Below are positions 12,500-25,700 of a DNA stretch of 64,000 nucleotides, in pieces. Both the position numbers and the translations under genes were made by a program. The number at the start of each line of letters is the position of its first letter. The stretch's first letter is position 1. Source of the DNA: Anticarsia gemmatalis (lineage: Eukaryota; Arthropoda; Insecta; Lepidoptera; Erebidae). Below the pieces are notes generated by a model. The model worked only from the letters and a program-made list of their open reading frames with translations, did no database searches and was not told where the DNA came from. The DNA is taken from NCBI RefSeq assembly GCF_050436995.1, contig NC_134755.1, forward strand, positions 2,729,001 to 2,793,000, read 5' to 3'.

Positions 12500-12720
12500 A
12501 ACGTACAGGTTAGCAGCGGCCCGTCCCAACTTTGCCCGGTATAAAGAGTTTTTTTCAAAAAAACATTTACAATTCTTACATACATATACCTGTCTCTTAA
12601 TCCACTCTATCTATTTTTAAAAATCCGCATCAAAATCCGTTGCATAGTTTTAAAGATCTAAGCATGAATAGGGTCAGTCAGCGTATAGCAACTTTTTTTT
12701 ACACTAAGTAGTGACATGAC
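12500..12720. repeat. Retroelement-derived repeat segment
   Basis: Begins CGTCCCAACTTTGCCCGGTA and ends with CCGCATCAAAATCCGTTGCA and AGATCTAAGCAT. This is a word set I associate with dispersed lepidopteran non-LTR element tails. Class is uncertain. Confidence 0.45.
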
Positions 12721-12929
12721 TGCTTATCTATGTTTTTTTTTCATGTTTATCAACAGTTCTTCGTGAAGTAATTGAGCTTTACCCCTAATCAATTTATTAG
12801 GCCGCCACGGGTAATGGGATCGCGACCGGAAAAGCTATTAAACTAATCCAATGTCCAAGTTAAATTGCTTACGACCAACACATACGTCAATCCATATTAT
12901 ACATGTATGTATTATACCTACGAATAATA

Positions 12930-13055
12930 TAAAGCTAAGGAGTATATTAAAATTTGTTTGTTTAAACGCGTTAAGCTTATGAACTACGAGACCGAATTGG
13001 AAAAGTATAATCCTTTTATAGAGATAGGTTTACAGCATCTATGATCCGCGTAGAC
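12930..13055 (+). repeat. Degenerate copy of the TTTGTTTGTTT..ACGCG repeat
   Basis: ATAAAGCTAAGG, TTTGTTTGTTTAAACGCGTT and TTATAGAGATAGGTTTACAG parallel the better copy at 21555-21803. Confidence 0.5.
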
Positions 13056-14059
13056 CTAAAAGAGTCAAAGTCAAAGTTTTTTAAATTTAGCACAGCTTTG
13101 TTCTAGAATACGAGCCTCGCTGTCTCGTTGAGATTCGAAAAGAACTGTGTTATCCTATAATTTTCTATTTTACAATCTGCTTTTCACGACGCTATTGGTC
13201 AATTGTGCAAGTGTTTATGAGTTTGCAGCAAATCCGCAAAATTTACTGTTACAATTAAGTTGTACTTAACTAGGTAAATACATAAATTTGAATTAAATTC
13301 GTTGGCGTGATATAGCTTCGTCGCCAATGTAATGGCGCTTAGCAATAAAAATCGGCGTGTGCGTCGCTTGACCCGGACAATTAAAAAGTGCTCGGTATCT
13401 TCTAGGATCGGTGCGGTGCCGGTGGCGGGTACCACACTAAACAGATATTACTTCGCGGCCTACATATTGACTGAAAATAGATGTGCTCAACATTTTGATG
13501 CAAGATTTTGTACAAATATTGTTACTAACAATATAATGTCAACAAATATTTTTATTTAGCCAGTTTTTATAATGATAAAACTATTTCAAATTTTCCCTAG
13601 TAAGACCATTAGTTTAGCTTTTCTTGAATAAGAAAGTGGTACACGTCTGCATTGTCAATACTACTTAAATTTGCAGTACCTATACATTACTTTAAGGCAT
13701 GTTACAATATTGAAACCGGTGGTGCGTCTACGTAATCCCGACTCTTATGAGACTTTGTTGATTTCCAAGTTTAGATAGTGTAATATAACACATATGAGTT
13801 TAATTGAAATAGGGGGAAAGATAATTCCATGAATTTTAATTAAAAAGTATAATAAGATTAATTAATTCTACTGTTATGTTACATTATATTTTTTATTTAG
13901 GGCTGTAAGTAGAACACAAACTTTAGATACTTTTTATAATCTACCCGGAATTGCTATAAACAAACAAAATATTATTTTATAATAGTCAAAGCTCCGTAGG
14001 TTGTGGTCCCCTGTCGTCATAGAGCGGGTGTGAGCGGGTCATGCGTGCACGCATATTTA

Positions 14060-14141
14060 TTGGTATCGCGCCTGAAGGCAGCGCATTAGTCGCGGCGCGG
14101 GCGGGCCGCGCATCCCCCACGACACCTACATACATACATAC
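14060..14141 (+). promoter_or_regulatory. Candidate promoter-proximal non-coding first exon of the collagen gene
   Basis: A GC-rich island in AT-rich DNA ends ACATACATAC|GTAAGT with the donor at 14142. The first coding exon downstream opens at a good acceptor (TTATCCACCAG, ending 16728) only 6 bp before the collagen ATG, so an upstream 5' UTR exon is required. This island is the best candidate. The exact transcription start is not visible. Confidence 0.4.
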
Positions 14142-14775
14142 GTAAGTTTTACTTGAAACATTTGTATTTTGTTATATTATTGCGTATTTTTTTATTACCT
14201 TTTGCACCTGAAAGGTTGTGATGCGAGTATTATTGTGCTATAGTGATGCGAGTATTATGATAGAATACTTTTCTAAAATATAATTAATCGCAACATTATG
14301 TTTCGTCTCGTCTCAGTAGTTTGACCATAAAGGTTTTTTTTGAAATTTTGAGTCTGTGATGTGATTAAGCTTCTATATCTACAATGGAAATGAAATAGAA
14401 ATCGGGCAAAAGCTCTACAAAGCCTCATGCGGTGCTTTACTTTTGCCCAAGGCTTTTTGGGCAGGCTTTTTGGCAACTTCTTTTGAGATGTATTCCGGCC
14501 TTCGATTCTAGGCGACTTTCAAAAATCTAAAACCTAGAGTAAAAAATGTCTATAACTATTAAATTAAAATGTATTAGTTTAACTGTTATTGAGCCTTTCT
14601 TTTGCTCAATTGACTGGTGCGTCTATAAAGGTCTGGCGTTCCGGACCTTCGACGACTTTAGCCCATCACAGCCTGTGCTTGAAGGAGTCTGTAGCGCGAG
14701 TAGGTATCCCTTTAAATGATAGGTTCCTAACTGTCTATGACACCTCACCTGTTTTCTATAAAAAAAATCAGAAAC

Positions 14776-14806
14776 ACTTTTATGTAAAGAGTCTTTACAT
14801 AAAAGT
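14776..14806. repeat. 15-bp perfect hairpin with 1-nt loop
   Basis: ACTTTTATGTAAAGA is followed by G and then its exact reverse complement. Confidence 0.85.
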
Positions 14807-14814
14807 TTTTCTAC

Positions 14815-14890
14815 TTTTGACTGCTCTGTGTCGCCGTAGTCCATGCCACAGCCGCACTGAGGTCTCAGATTGCAATCCTGGATCGCGTCA
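14815..14890 (+). repeat. Degenerate tRNA-derived SINE
   Basis: TGCTCTGTGTCGCCGTAGTC and GATTGCAATCCTGGATCGCG resemble the family B head and box-B region. Diverged. Confidence 0.4.
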
Positions 14891-15474
14891 AAAAGTTGTT
14901 CCCGTGCTTTTCTGTTAAGAATTTCTCAGTAATTGCCCGGAGTTAGGAAGTTGAGGTTGCGGTCCTGCGTCCTACGCCGTTGGCTTGATCTTGGTCCTTT
15001 ACTTTGAAAACAAAGATAGTTACTCTTGTTAGAATGCTGATTCGGTTTTCAGACGTTTTTTATTAGGTCCTAATCGATAGTCAATACTGGTAGAAAACGC
15101 CGAGTTTAGAGCATTAGGTTTGCTTGCTCGTATTGTATCACTTTTATTGTTATGATATATTACTTAATATTCACGATAGTCCGTTATTAAAGGTATGAAA
15201 GATACGCGTCTAACCCTTAACATTGTGCTAACTTAGTATCTAGCTGAAGCGAGAAAAGCTCATGAAGCCTGTTGCAATTTTTTTTTAACATCCCCGCCGG
15301 TTCAAATTTACCAAGACAATAATGAATGCAATTCCCATAGTGGCCTACTTACGTTAAGAGTTCGTGTAACATAACTTTTAATGTTTCTTATTTTATACAT
15401 ACCTACGTATAATTGAAAACGCGAACACACATTCTACCTAAAGTTTCGGTGCAGGATTAACTGGTCGTAGTCGC

Positions 15475-15640
15475 AAGTTGACTCTGTAGCTCGATTCTTT
15501 GCAGTGGGCACGGCACCAACGATTATCGAGAATTTTACGTTTAAAATGTACTGTAACAATAATTGCTATGGTGGTCGTTACCCCTAACGACCGATGATGA
15601 GATTTTCATACAAAATTTCTCGAAAACTAGCTCAGTCTCT
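15475..15640 (+). repeat. MITE-family copy (same family as 8110, 19205, 39740)
   Basis: Contains CTGTAGCTCGATTCTTTGCA, GTTTAAAATGTACTGTAAC and CATACAAAATTTCTCGAAAA, with an internal short hairpin GGTCGTTA..TAACGACC. Confidence 0.6.
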
Positions 15641-16734
15641 ATTAAAGAATTCATGTAAATTTATATCTGCAACATTCTAACGTTTCAAAAGCTGCCGAAA
15701 CCTCAATCAAAATTGAGAATCATAGTCTATTTGTTCAATAAACGAAATGGTTCATTCACATAGTCGGTAAAATTAATTATTAGTGCGCCAATTGTTAGTT
15801 GTCATCTACATATAGATAGATGTGTTTCTTGTCGGTGGCAAGGGTCAGTGGACCGTGGCTCGCTCATGACATGTTTAGTTGCTATGATTGGAGAAGAGTC
15901 GACGCCCTGAATTGGTAGCCTTGGACCAACTTAGCACTAATGTTGGTACAACATTGATTTATATGTGATGACGTACATTCCAATTGCTGGTTTGTTGAAA
16001 TTTAACGTCGTACTGTGATATTGCCTGCTGCCTACTTAGGAATTAGGATGTTATAAATGTAGGTTCTATGTAACTTTACGGTTTAACTAGAATTAATTAA
16101 TCATGGCTTTTGGATATATGGCCGTTTAACTTGATACGATTTTACATTACTTTATTTAGTTTTAAACTGTAAATGATTATACAACAATTTTATTAATTTA
16201 AGACTAACAGGCGTTTCAGAAACTAAACAGTAGTTGTGATGGAGATAGATATTGTTTTTTTTAGTTTCAGTTATTTTGATTAAAGAAGAAGTTACATATA
16301 AATTAGAAATAATTATCACTTGTCATAATATAAAGCCAAATAAAAATAACGAAAAGCTTGCATGCTTGAGATCAACACCTGGCGTATGTGACAAGAATTG
16401 TTTTCTTCAAGTAATTTTCTTTAAAAAAAAATTGATTATACTTAACGCCCAGGTAATTAGGATTAGGTTAGTTAGTGGGTTAACATTAATTATTAAAATG
16501 GAAATAAATGAACCAAAAAAATACAATATTTAGTATGTATTTAAAGCATATACGTATGTTTATCTGTTGTATGGTTACCATAGTAGGTATGAGCTGTGTT
16601 TAATTTGAAAGCAGATGACTGTGTAAAATAATATTCACTAGATATCATATTCATCATCATCACATTTTTCTCGCATTCCGATAATATGTACCTAAAATAC
16701 ATGCACTTACTATTGGTTTATCCACCAGGTCGCC

Positions 16735-19700
16735 ATGTGGTGGGTGTGGCAAGCCACTGGCGTGGCGCTGTTGATCGTCACCACAGCCTCGAAGGAGCTG
16801 TCCGAGGGTCCGCTCCGGGAGGTGATGGTCCAAGAGCTGCCGACTCAGCTCGACAGCCTCCAGCACGACACACCGCAAGACCAGGATGACCTGGTCAACT
16901 ATGACGACTACAATCCTATTGGAGAAGAAGATTTTAATGGTATATTTACTTTTTTACTTTTGAACTTAAACAATCGGGTACTTGGCTAGTTTTACGCTTT
17001 ACCTTCTAGGATATTATAACGATGTGTCATGGATCAAATAAATTAACATAAGCCTAGACATTTTGGTCATACAATAATTATAATACGTATAATTTTTTTT
17101 TTGCTAAGCCTTCTTTTTATTTCCCTTGTTGTTGAAAAAAGTATACGTGACTGAACATATATTTTCGTTTTACAGCCGTACCTGTTGAAAGAGACTACAC
17201 ACCTGCACAATCAACTATTAGTGAGTAGTATTATTACTTGCAAAATATTTATGAATAGTATGAATAAGCAAGAAAATTTATTACTATTAATACATATATT
17301 TCGTTTTCTCAGATCCGCCGACGTACAGACCACCGAGAGGTAAATAAAACACATTTAATATGGTATTAATACATTAAAAAGTAACGACCTCAAAGTTAAT
17401 TAATGAACTATCATTTTTTTTAAATCTTTTAGTGTGGCTTAATGGGCTTACATTTTGCGTTGCAAGCGCAGTACTTCGTAGGCATATGCCCCAGTCTTCT
17501 TAAGGAAACTTCAATATTGAGCTTTCCTTAAGAAGACTGGGTATGGCGAAATTGATCATAACAGTCTTGACTTGCAATGCTGTTCTGATAATAGGCGCCA
17601 GTCCGTAGAATGTATTGTAACCGTGATGAATTCTTGTTTATACAGTGAAACAAGCCACAGCTACGTGCGTGGATATCGGACGCTCGTGGTCCGACGGCGA
17701 GAGCTGGAAACGTGGCAACTGCACGCTCTGCCAGTGTTACGCCGGCAGAGTCAACTGCTCGGTGCTGCTAGAATGTCAAACAGGTAAGTGATAATAACTG
17801 GAACCGTCTTAACGTATCTTCTGAAACACTGAGACGTTGAAACACTAACGGCCGGTTTCTTTGAACATATCTAAAGAAACAGCTAAAGCCATTGACTTCT
17901 ATTTGACATTTATTCCAATTCATAAAGAAACAAATTTGATTGTCATTTTTATTTGAGCCCTTTACTTTGGCTGTAACTTTTGATTAAGAAACTCGCCGTT
18001 AATGGCCATCGATTAATTACGTCACAAGTTCGGGATGAGCGATGAGTTCGACGAAATGTGACATTATATGACAAGGGAGTTGGTTCCTTAATTTCATAAC
18101 GTCACATTTTGAATACCATTACCAACTACACCAACATTGAACTTTTATCGAAATATTTAAAAACATTTGCGTATTTTGCGACGTAAATGTCATGATAGAG
18201 TTTTAATATGACATCTACGTCAATCAATCCAAATCTATTCGTAGGTAATTAACATTTTTGACGGCAATGTGTCTTTGATGACATATGCAATATAAAAAGT
18301 ACATCTTTGTTACAACAGGTTCAGCAGGCAATGGTGGATTCGTGCCGCCGTCAGTGCCCGTGCGAGGTGTCCCTGGCGAGCCCGGAGACGACGGCCCGCC
18401 CGGACCGCCTGGATATCCCGGTGTCAATGGTGTTCCAGGCGCCCCCGGTATTCCTGGACCCGTTGGCCCCATGCCTGATGTAAGATTTCTCCTTCCTTTT
18501 TATTCAGCAGGCTATTGTACCGTTAATTGAGTACGTTCTATTAATACCTCAGTAGAAAAAACAAAATAAAATCTGAAAGTACTGAGACTCTTTAAGACGA
18601 CTTTTTAATATGGATTAAATTAAATTATACACCTTCTTTTACCTAGAGTTCGGGACAATCTTTAAAGTTTTGTTATTTTAGTAGGTCTTGTCATTCATTG
18701 AATTGAATTAAATACACCTATTTTTTTCCGATAGGTAAACTCATACCTAGCACAAATGGCAGCTTCAGCCGGAGGTGACAAGGGACCAGCTTTTGACCCT
18801 TACCAGTACATGCAGGCTTCAGTCGGCGCACCAGGCATTAGAGGAATAGCAGGTAAAACTGTTATTCATATTAAATTCTCACTGAAATTTCCAATTATCT
18901 CCCAAAACACAGTAAAACACTGTACTTTAAAAAACCAGAGACCTCCTCTGATCAGCATTCGAATTCACTACTGGTGGTGCTACAGAGGCAGTATTGAGTT
19001 AGTAGTTGCATAACATGTATATATTATTATGATACTGTGTTTAACAGGTCCACAAGGCCCGCCCGGCCCGCAAGGCTTCCAAGGACCTCGAGGCGAGCCC
19101 GGAGAGCCAGGCTTACCGGGACCATTGGGACCACCCGGCGAAAGAGGACCTCAAGGATTGCCGGGAAAAGACGTAAGAACTTAAAACATTAACATCTGTA
19201 ACTCGATTTTCTACCACTACCGACTATCGACAGCCGGCTAGATATCGAAAAATGTTGTATGAAAATCAGCGCTCCTTACGGGCGTCTTAGGAACTATTTT
19301 GGCAGTTCATTTTAAATATCAAACTTTCGATAGTAGACAGTACCGACTGTAGGCAATCGAAAGTTTGAAATACTTCATCATGTTTCGAAAGCAACTAAAA
19401 TAAAAATATTACGGAATGAAGATCCTTTATTGCTACGAACGCTATGGCCATATACACATGTAAATTCTTCTTTTTCATGCCCAGGGTTCACCAGGAGATG
19501 ATGGCGAGCCCGGACCCCCGGGAGCTGCAGGACAACCAGGTACTCGAGGCACGCCAGGCATGCCAGGCTTACCGGGCACAAAGGGACATAGAGGTTTCGA
19601 CGGCAAGAACGGTGCTAAGGGAGAACAAGGTTTGCCTGGAGAGAAAGGACCCGGTGGGATGCCTGGACCGATGGGCCCGACCGGACCATCTGTAAGTAGT

Positions 19701-22700
19701 TAACATCAGACTTACAAAAATAAATTAAATATATAACAGTAAAAGATGTTTTGCAATTTCCCCTGTCTAAAATCTGGCCCCTGCGATACAAGCCACGAGC
19801 TTAGTGCAGGGACCGCCGCAAACATTTGATTGTATGTATACTAAATTGATAAATAAATAATTTGAATTTGAATTTGAATTGTTTGTTTGTGTTGACTTTA
19901 GGGTCCAGTTGGTGGTAGGGGTGAGAGAGGCCGTGAAGGTGCGCCTGGACCGCCTGGCATGCGTGGAGTTGATGGTGCTCAAGGACCTCCAGGATTAATG
20001 GTAATTATAAAACTTACGAGTAATGACTTGATACTTGTTGTATGGATAGTATGCATATTGTCCTATTGCTTCAAGGCCCATGTATAATACCGTTGTGATC
20101 TTTTTTACAGGGAAATGTTGGCAAACCCGGATCACCTGGATTCCCGGGCGCCCCAGGATTGAAAGGTGAACAAGGCGCAGTTGGACCCAAAGGTAGTCAA
20201 GGTCTACAAGGGCCTCGAGGAGAAGCAGGTCGTCCCGGTCAACCTGGTGAAGTAGGTGCCTCAGGTATTCCCGGACGGGATGGAATCCCAGGAGAAAAGG
20301 GCGTGCAAGGACAACCGGGAGCTTCTGGCCCACAAGGGTTCCCAGGTCCGCGAGGACTACCCGGCGTGGCTGGAGAACCGGGGATGCATGGTTCCAAAGG
20401 CATGCCTGTACGTATAATATAATAATCAACTTGATAATATACTTACACATATTATTATCATCTTGCAATTTAGAGTAATCAATTAGGTACATGAGTATTA
20501 ACTCATATTTCTTTGTCAGGGTCATCCTGGTGAAAGAGGTCAAAAAGGTGATTCTGGAATCAGAGGCGAATCTGGTGCTCCTGGCCCTCGTGGATTACCG
20601 GGTAGTATTGGTCCTGAGGGCAAGCGAGGAAAGAGAGGTCTGAGAGGACCTGCGGGCAATGTTGGACCTCAAGGCGAAAGAGGCTTGCCAGGTGTCCGGG
20701 GCTTACCTGGTTCCGATGGTCCTACTGGCGCGAAAGGTCAACCTGGAGAACGAGGAAGTGTAGGTTTTCCTGGACCTAAAGGAAGTTCTGGAGACCCAGG
20801 TAGGCCTGGCCCACAAGGTTTGCAAGGTCCTAGAGGAACGATCGGACGTCCAGGAATGCCGGGCAAAACTGGACCTCAGGGTGAGAGAGGAATACCGGGG
20901 GCAGATGGTAGACCTGGTGAACAAGGATCTCAAGGAATTCAAGGTCCACCCGGACTTATGGGAAGTCCTGGCGAGCGCGGATTACAAGTACGTCAAACAA
21001 TAAAAACAATTGTATTTTATGTTTTGTGCACAGTTTATTCACTTAAGTTTTAAATACAGGGCGAGTCAGGAAAAGACGGAGAACCGGGTCAAGCTGGTCC
21101 CACTGGACCTAAAGGTGATGCTGGTCGTGACGGTAGCCCTGGAATTCAAGGACCTCAAGGTGTATCGGGTCCACCAGGAGAAAGGGGTCTTATTGGCCCT
21201 GCGGGGCCGACTGGGTTCCCTGTAAGTTAAACGACTTCAGATAAACTAATGATAAAATTAGTCTTTTATTGGCATAGACTTTATGTAAATTGGTTAATTT
21301 AGGGAATGCCTGGAGCAGCTGGTTTACCTGGATCTCCCGGTAAAGAGGGTGAGCCTGGGTTAGCTGGACCTGCCGGACCACCTGGCCCATCTGGACCTCG
21401 AGGAGAGAGAGGCTTCACTGGTGAACGAGGTCAACCTGGACAACCTGGAACTCAGGGAGAGAAAGGAGAAGCAGGTGCTCAAGGCGCTGATGGTCCCCCG
21501 GTAAAATAATCTATACTAATATACTAATAATATACTAATACTAATAAAGCTTAATATTATAAAGCTGAAGAGTTTGTTTGTTTGTTTGTTTGTTTGTTTG
21601 AACGCGCTAATCTTAGTAACTACTGGTCCGATTTGAAAAATTATTTCAGTGTTAGATAGCCCATTTATCGAGGAAGGCTATAGACTATATATCATTACGC
21701 TACGACCAATAGGAGCAGAGCACCAGTGAAAAATGTTACAAAAACGGGAAAAATTATGGCTCTCTTATGTGACGCAAGCGAAGTTGCACGGGTCAGCTAG
21801 TAATTCATAATCTAAATAAATTCGTACAAACATAACATACTATTTACCGTATTAACTAATTTTTACAGGGTCCGGAAGGTCCTAGGGGAAGCAAAGGTCA
21901 CCCTGGTCCATTGGGTGCTATGGGTATGCCGGGACCTCGTGGATTGACAGGCCCGGCTGGCGAGAAGGGTGAACGAGGCGCTATTGGACCAACAGGAAAC
22001 GACGGCCCACCAGGTTAGTAGAAGTAAAAAAAATACAACTTCTATAAAACATAATATTATAATGGAACGTGTCTTAACCTAGTTGAAAATCGAAGGTTAA
22101 CCGGCGTTTCGATCGCATTGCTTCAACCGTGGTCACGGACTCACTGATGTGGCTGCCAAGCGTCGTCTACTTGTGGCGCGAGTTTTTACAACTTCCTCAC
22201 TTGGTTTTTGTGTTAAAATTCTATAAAATATTTCTTAAATTGTATCTAAAATTAAATTTTCACATTCTCAGGTCGTCAAGGCGAACAAGGACCACAAGGT
22301 CCCGTAGGACCTGTAGGTCCAGCGGGAGAGCCAGCTGAGAGAGGAGAGCCCGGGACCCCCGGAGTGCCTGGAGAGCCCGGCGCGCCCGGTTCACCAGGAG
22401 AGCGGGGCCAGCCTGGATCACAGGGGGCACCTGGTCTCTCAGGCCCACCGGGGCTGACTGGCATGCATGGTTCAAAGGGAGAAAGAGGTTACGCTGGTGC
22501 GAAGGGTCAGCAAGGATCACCAGGCAGTCCTGGTAAGAACCAACTTCATTTAATTTGTTATTGCTATTTAGAAAGATATATGTACAGGTTGAAGTTACGT
22601 TACGGTTATAGTTAATAGCTTTTCTTTGCTTTCTACTTAACACTTTTTAATTGTAATACAGTTGTTGATCTTGTGTCTTACTTCGACTTGATCAAATAAA

Positions 22701-25700
22701 TCGGTTCAGAATATTAGAATCATAACATCACTTCTGAATAAGTATCTGTTACCTTATTAGATGGAATTTGACAGTTGTTTTTATACATTTACTGACACTT
22801 TATCGTTCTGACGCTAATCGTAAGCCCCGCAACTAGCTCTTAATAAGCACATTAAATTAGTGTTATGCAATAGTCATACAATTTTTTTTCTTAGGTGTTC
22901 CTGGTGAGACTGGCGCCCGTGGTCTGCCGGGTTTGACTGGTGCTAAAGGCGCCAGAGGTGAACAGGGAGCCAAAGGAGAAACAGGACATGCAGGCTTACC
23001 TGGACGACCTGGAGATTTGGGACCTACGGTAAATTTACATTACTTACTTTTTGGATCACTTAGTTAACAACAGCCGCTCGGATCAATCTCTGAGGTTAAG
23101 CAACGGTTTCTGAAGTTATTGTGTGGATGGGTGTGGAGGTCCGATAGGCAGTCGCTCCAGGTAAAATACTGGTATCCAGCTGCATCAAGTGAACCTGGAA
23201 GCCGACTCCAGCATAGTTGGAGGAAAGGCTAGGCTAATTACTTTTCACGAATATGATAAAAATATTGTTACATTTCTACACAAGTGATAAACATTTAAAA
23301 ATATAAAATAAAAATATTTTTCTTTAAAGGGACCACAAGGCAGCCCAGGCCCAGCTGGCCAACCCGGTATTCCCGGAGCTAAGGGATCAACTGGAGACTC
23401 GGGAAGGCCTGGCGCACCTGGGCCCATGGGCTTGACAGGACCCCAAGGTGGTGAAGGCCCGAAAGGAGAAAGAGGCAGTGAAGGTGAAACTGGCCCTCAA
23501 GGCCCAACTGGTCCTGCCGGGCCAGCTGGTGAAAGAGGCCCTATTGGATTACCTGGAATTATTGGACCCGCTGGACCTCAAGGACTACGAGGACAACAAG
23601 TAAGGCATACTGAATATAAAATTATTTACATTAAATGCAGATTTCAAGATTCTTATTAATTGGCGTTAAATTGCTTGTTATAATTCAATATTAACTTTTG
23701 ATATACACTTCGCGGGTTTCGAGCCAGAGGACGAGCTTCGAGTAAAGCGTCTTTGAGCTTTTTATTATAACGTCTATCTTCTCTAATAAAAGTTTTATTT
23801 GTCCCCTGAAAAGTAGGGAATTGTTTATACGCCCCTATGGCTTCAAGCCCGCGACTTGTTACCTACCGTTTAATTTAAGCTATCTCCTTTTTTTTTACCT
23901 TTACCACGTCTTTAATTGAAACTTTTTTTAATCCAACCAAGGGCGAGAGCGGCGCACCAGGCAAACCCGGAGCAGACGGCGCACCAGGACAGGCAGGATC
24001 ACCTGGACTGCAAGGACCTCCCGGACCAATGGGTGAACCAGGGCCAGAGGGCAGGTCGGGCAAACAAGGGCAGCCCGGTATTCCAGGTAGGCCCGGAGAT
24101 AAGGGACCACTTGGACCTCCTGGCGCTTCCGGATCACCAGGACAACCAGGACTACAGGTAAAGTTACATTTTATGATGACAATTAAAAAGAACGAGCCGT
24201 GAGTCTTTTGCTGCTTTTTAAACGAGCTTTTCCGAAACAGTGGTCGATCTAAAATACTATGACGATTTCAAATACTTGTTAAAAGTTAATAAAATAAAAC
24301 ATTTGACTTAGACTTTGACTTTGATGTGCAAATTAATGACATATATGTACTTACGCTGTCTGTTTAAGTAGGATATAAATGTGATATTTAATTGATTATG
24401 ATTACAGGGACCGCAAGGACCGTCAGGCCCAGCAGGTCCGACGGGAGAAAGAGGACCTCGAGGAGAGAGTGGTCCTCCAGGAGTTGATGGACCCCAAGGA
24501 CCTCCCGGAAAGATGGGACCGCCCGGACTTGATGGAGCTAAGGGTGAACGAGGAGAATCTGGTGCTGATGGGCCTAAAGGACATGCTGGGCTACCGGGTT
24601 TGCCAGGAATGATGGGAGCCCCGGGTAGAACTGGAGAAAGAGGCTTGATGGGACCCATGGGACCACCTGGCAAGGATGGTGAAACAGGAACTAGAGGTAA
24701 AATTACAACAGAGTATTACAGGTCAAAAGTCGCAAAGTCGAAAGAAAAAAGTAGCCGTTTAACAAGCAATTTGAATCACAGTGATATTAAACAAGTTAAT
24801 GATTGTTCAATGATTATTATTTTGTTTGTTATCAGGTACGCCTGGTCGTGACGGCAGCCCCGGACCCCAGGGTCCCGCAGGGCCGCAAGGAGGCCGGGGC
24901 CCACCCGGTGAGCCTGGCAGGCACGGCACTCCTGGCCCGGCCGGACCGCCCGGTCCTCCCGGCCCTCCTGGAGAAGGCCTCGCTTATGATGCTGCTGCTC
25001 TCTCTGCAATGCTTCAACAAGGTAAGAGCATTGGTTTAAATCAAAGTATTTTATCGATGGTAGATCTCAGCTCATGATAATGATTACCTCTGTGGTGCGG
25101 TGGGTTCCATATGCTAACTTCGAGGGTCCTGAGTTCGATTCCCAGGCCAGACAAAGTGTTATTGGTCCTTATCTATTTTTTAGTTCAGAGTTTGGTAACG
25201 TGTTAGGTATATGACAAAAGATTGACTCCTTATTAATGGAACTAACAATGTAAACTTCAAAACGAGGGTGTTTTAAACCTCTGCCTACATTTACCGGTAT
25301 AACCGGCCGTGAAGTTTTGTGTTATGTTTATAACTATATAGTTATACTATATATATATATTTATGTCATTATTATCTTTTAGGTTCAGTGAAAGGTCCTG
25401 AACTATTAGGAGACGACCCCAACTCGCTGCCCGCCCGCTTCTTCAAAGACGACATGACCCAAGCTGAGCGCAAGGAAATCGTGATGAAAGCCTACGACCG
25501 ACTTAAGACCTCTCTGGATAAATTCCTTAAGCCTGATGGTTCGAAGGAAGCTCCAGCAAAGACCTGCGCCGATATCAAGTATCATCATCCAGAGTTTGAG
25601 AGCGGTAAGTAGGAACTAATTACGTTTTTGTGTCATTGTTTATGCGCATTCTCATTGGTCAAAAGGATATAACGACGAACAAAAGATGTCACAAGATTAC

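Noticed and set aside
13332..13559. 75-aa plus-strand open frame
   Set aside because: No family features, no splice or promoter support, and an overlapping minus-strand frame of similar length. Probably chance.
18224..24673. Minus-strand collagen-like open frames (Gly-Pro-rich) opposite the collagen exons
   Set aside because: Gly-Pro codons (GGN CCN) read as Gly-Pro-type codons on the other strand too. These frames lack splice-consistent ends and follow the plus-strand exons exactly, so they are shadows.
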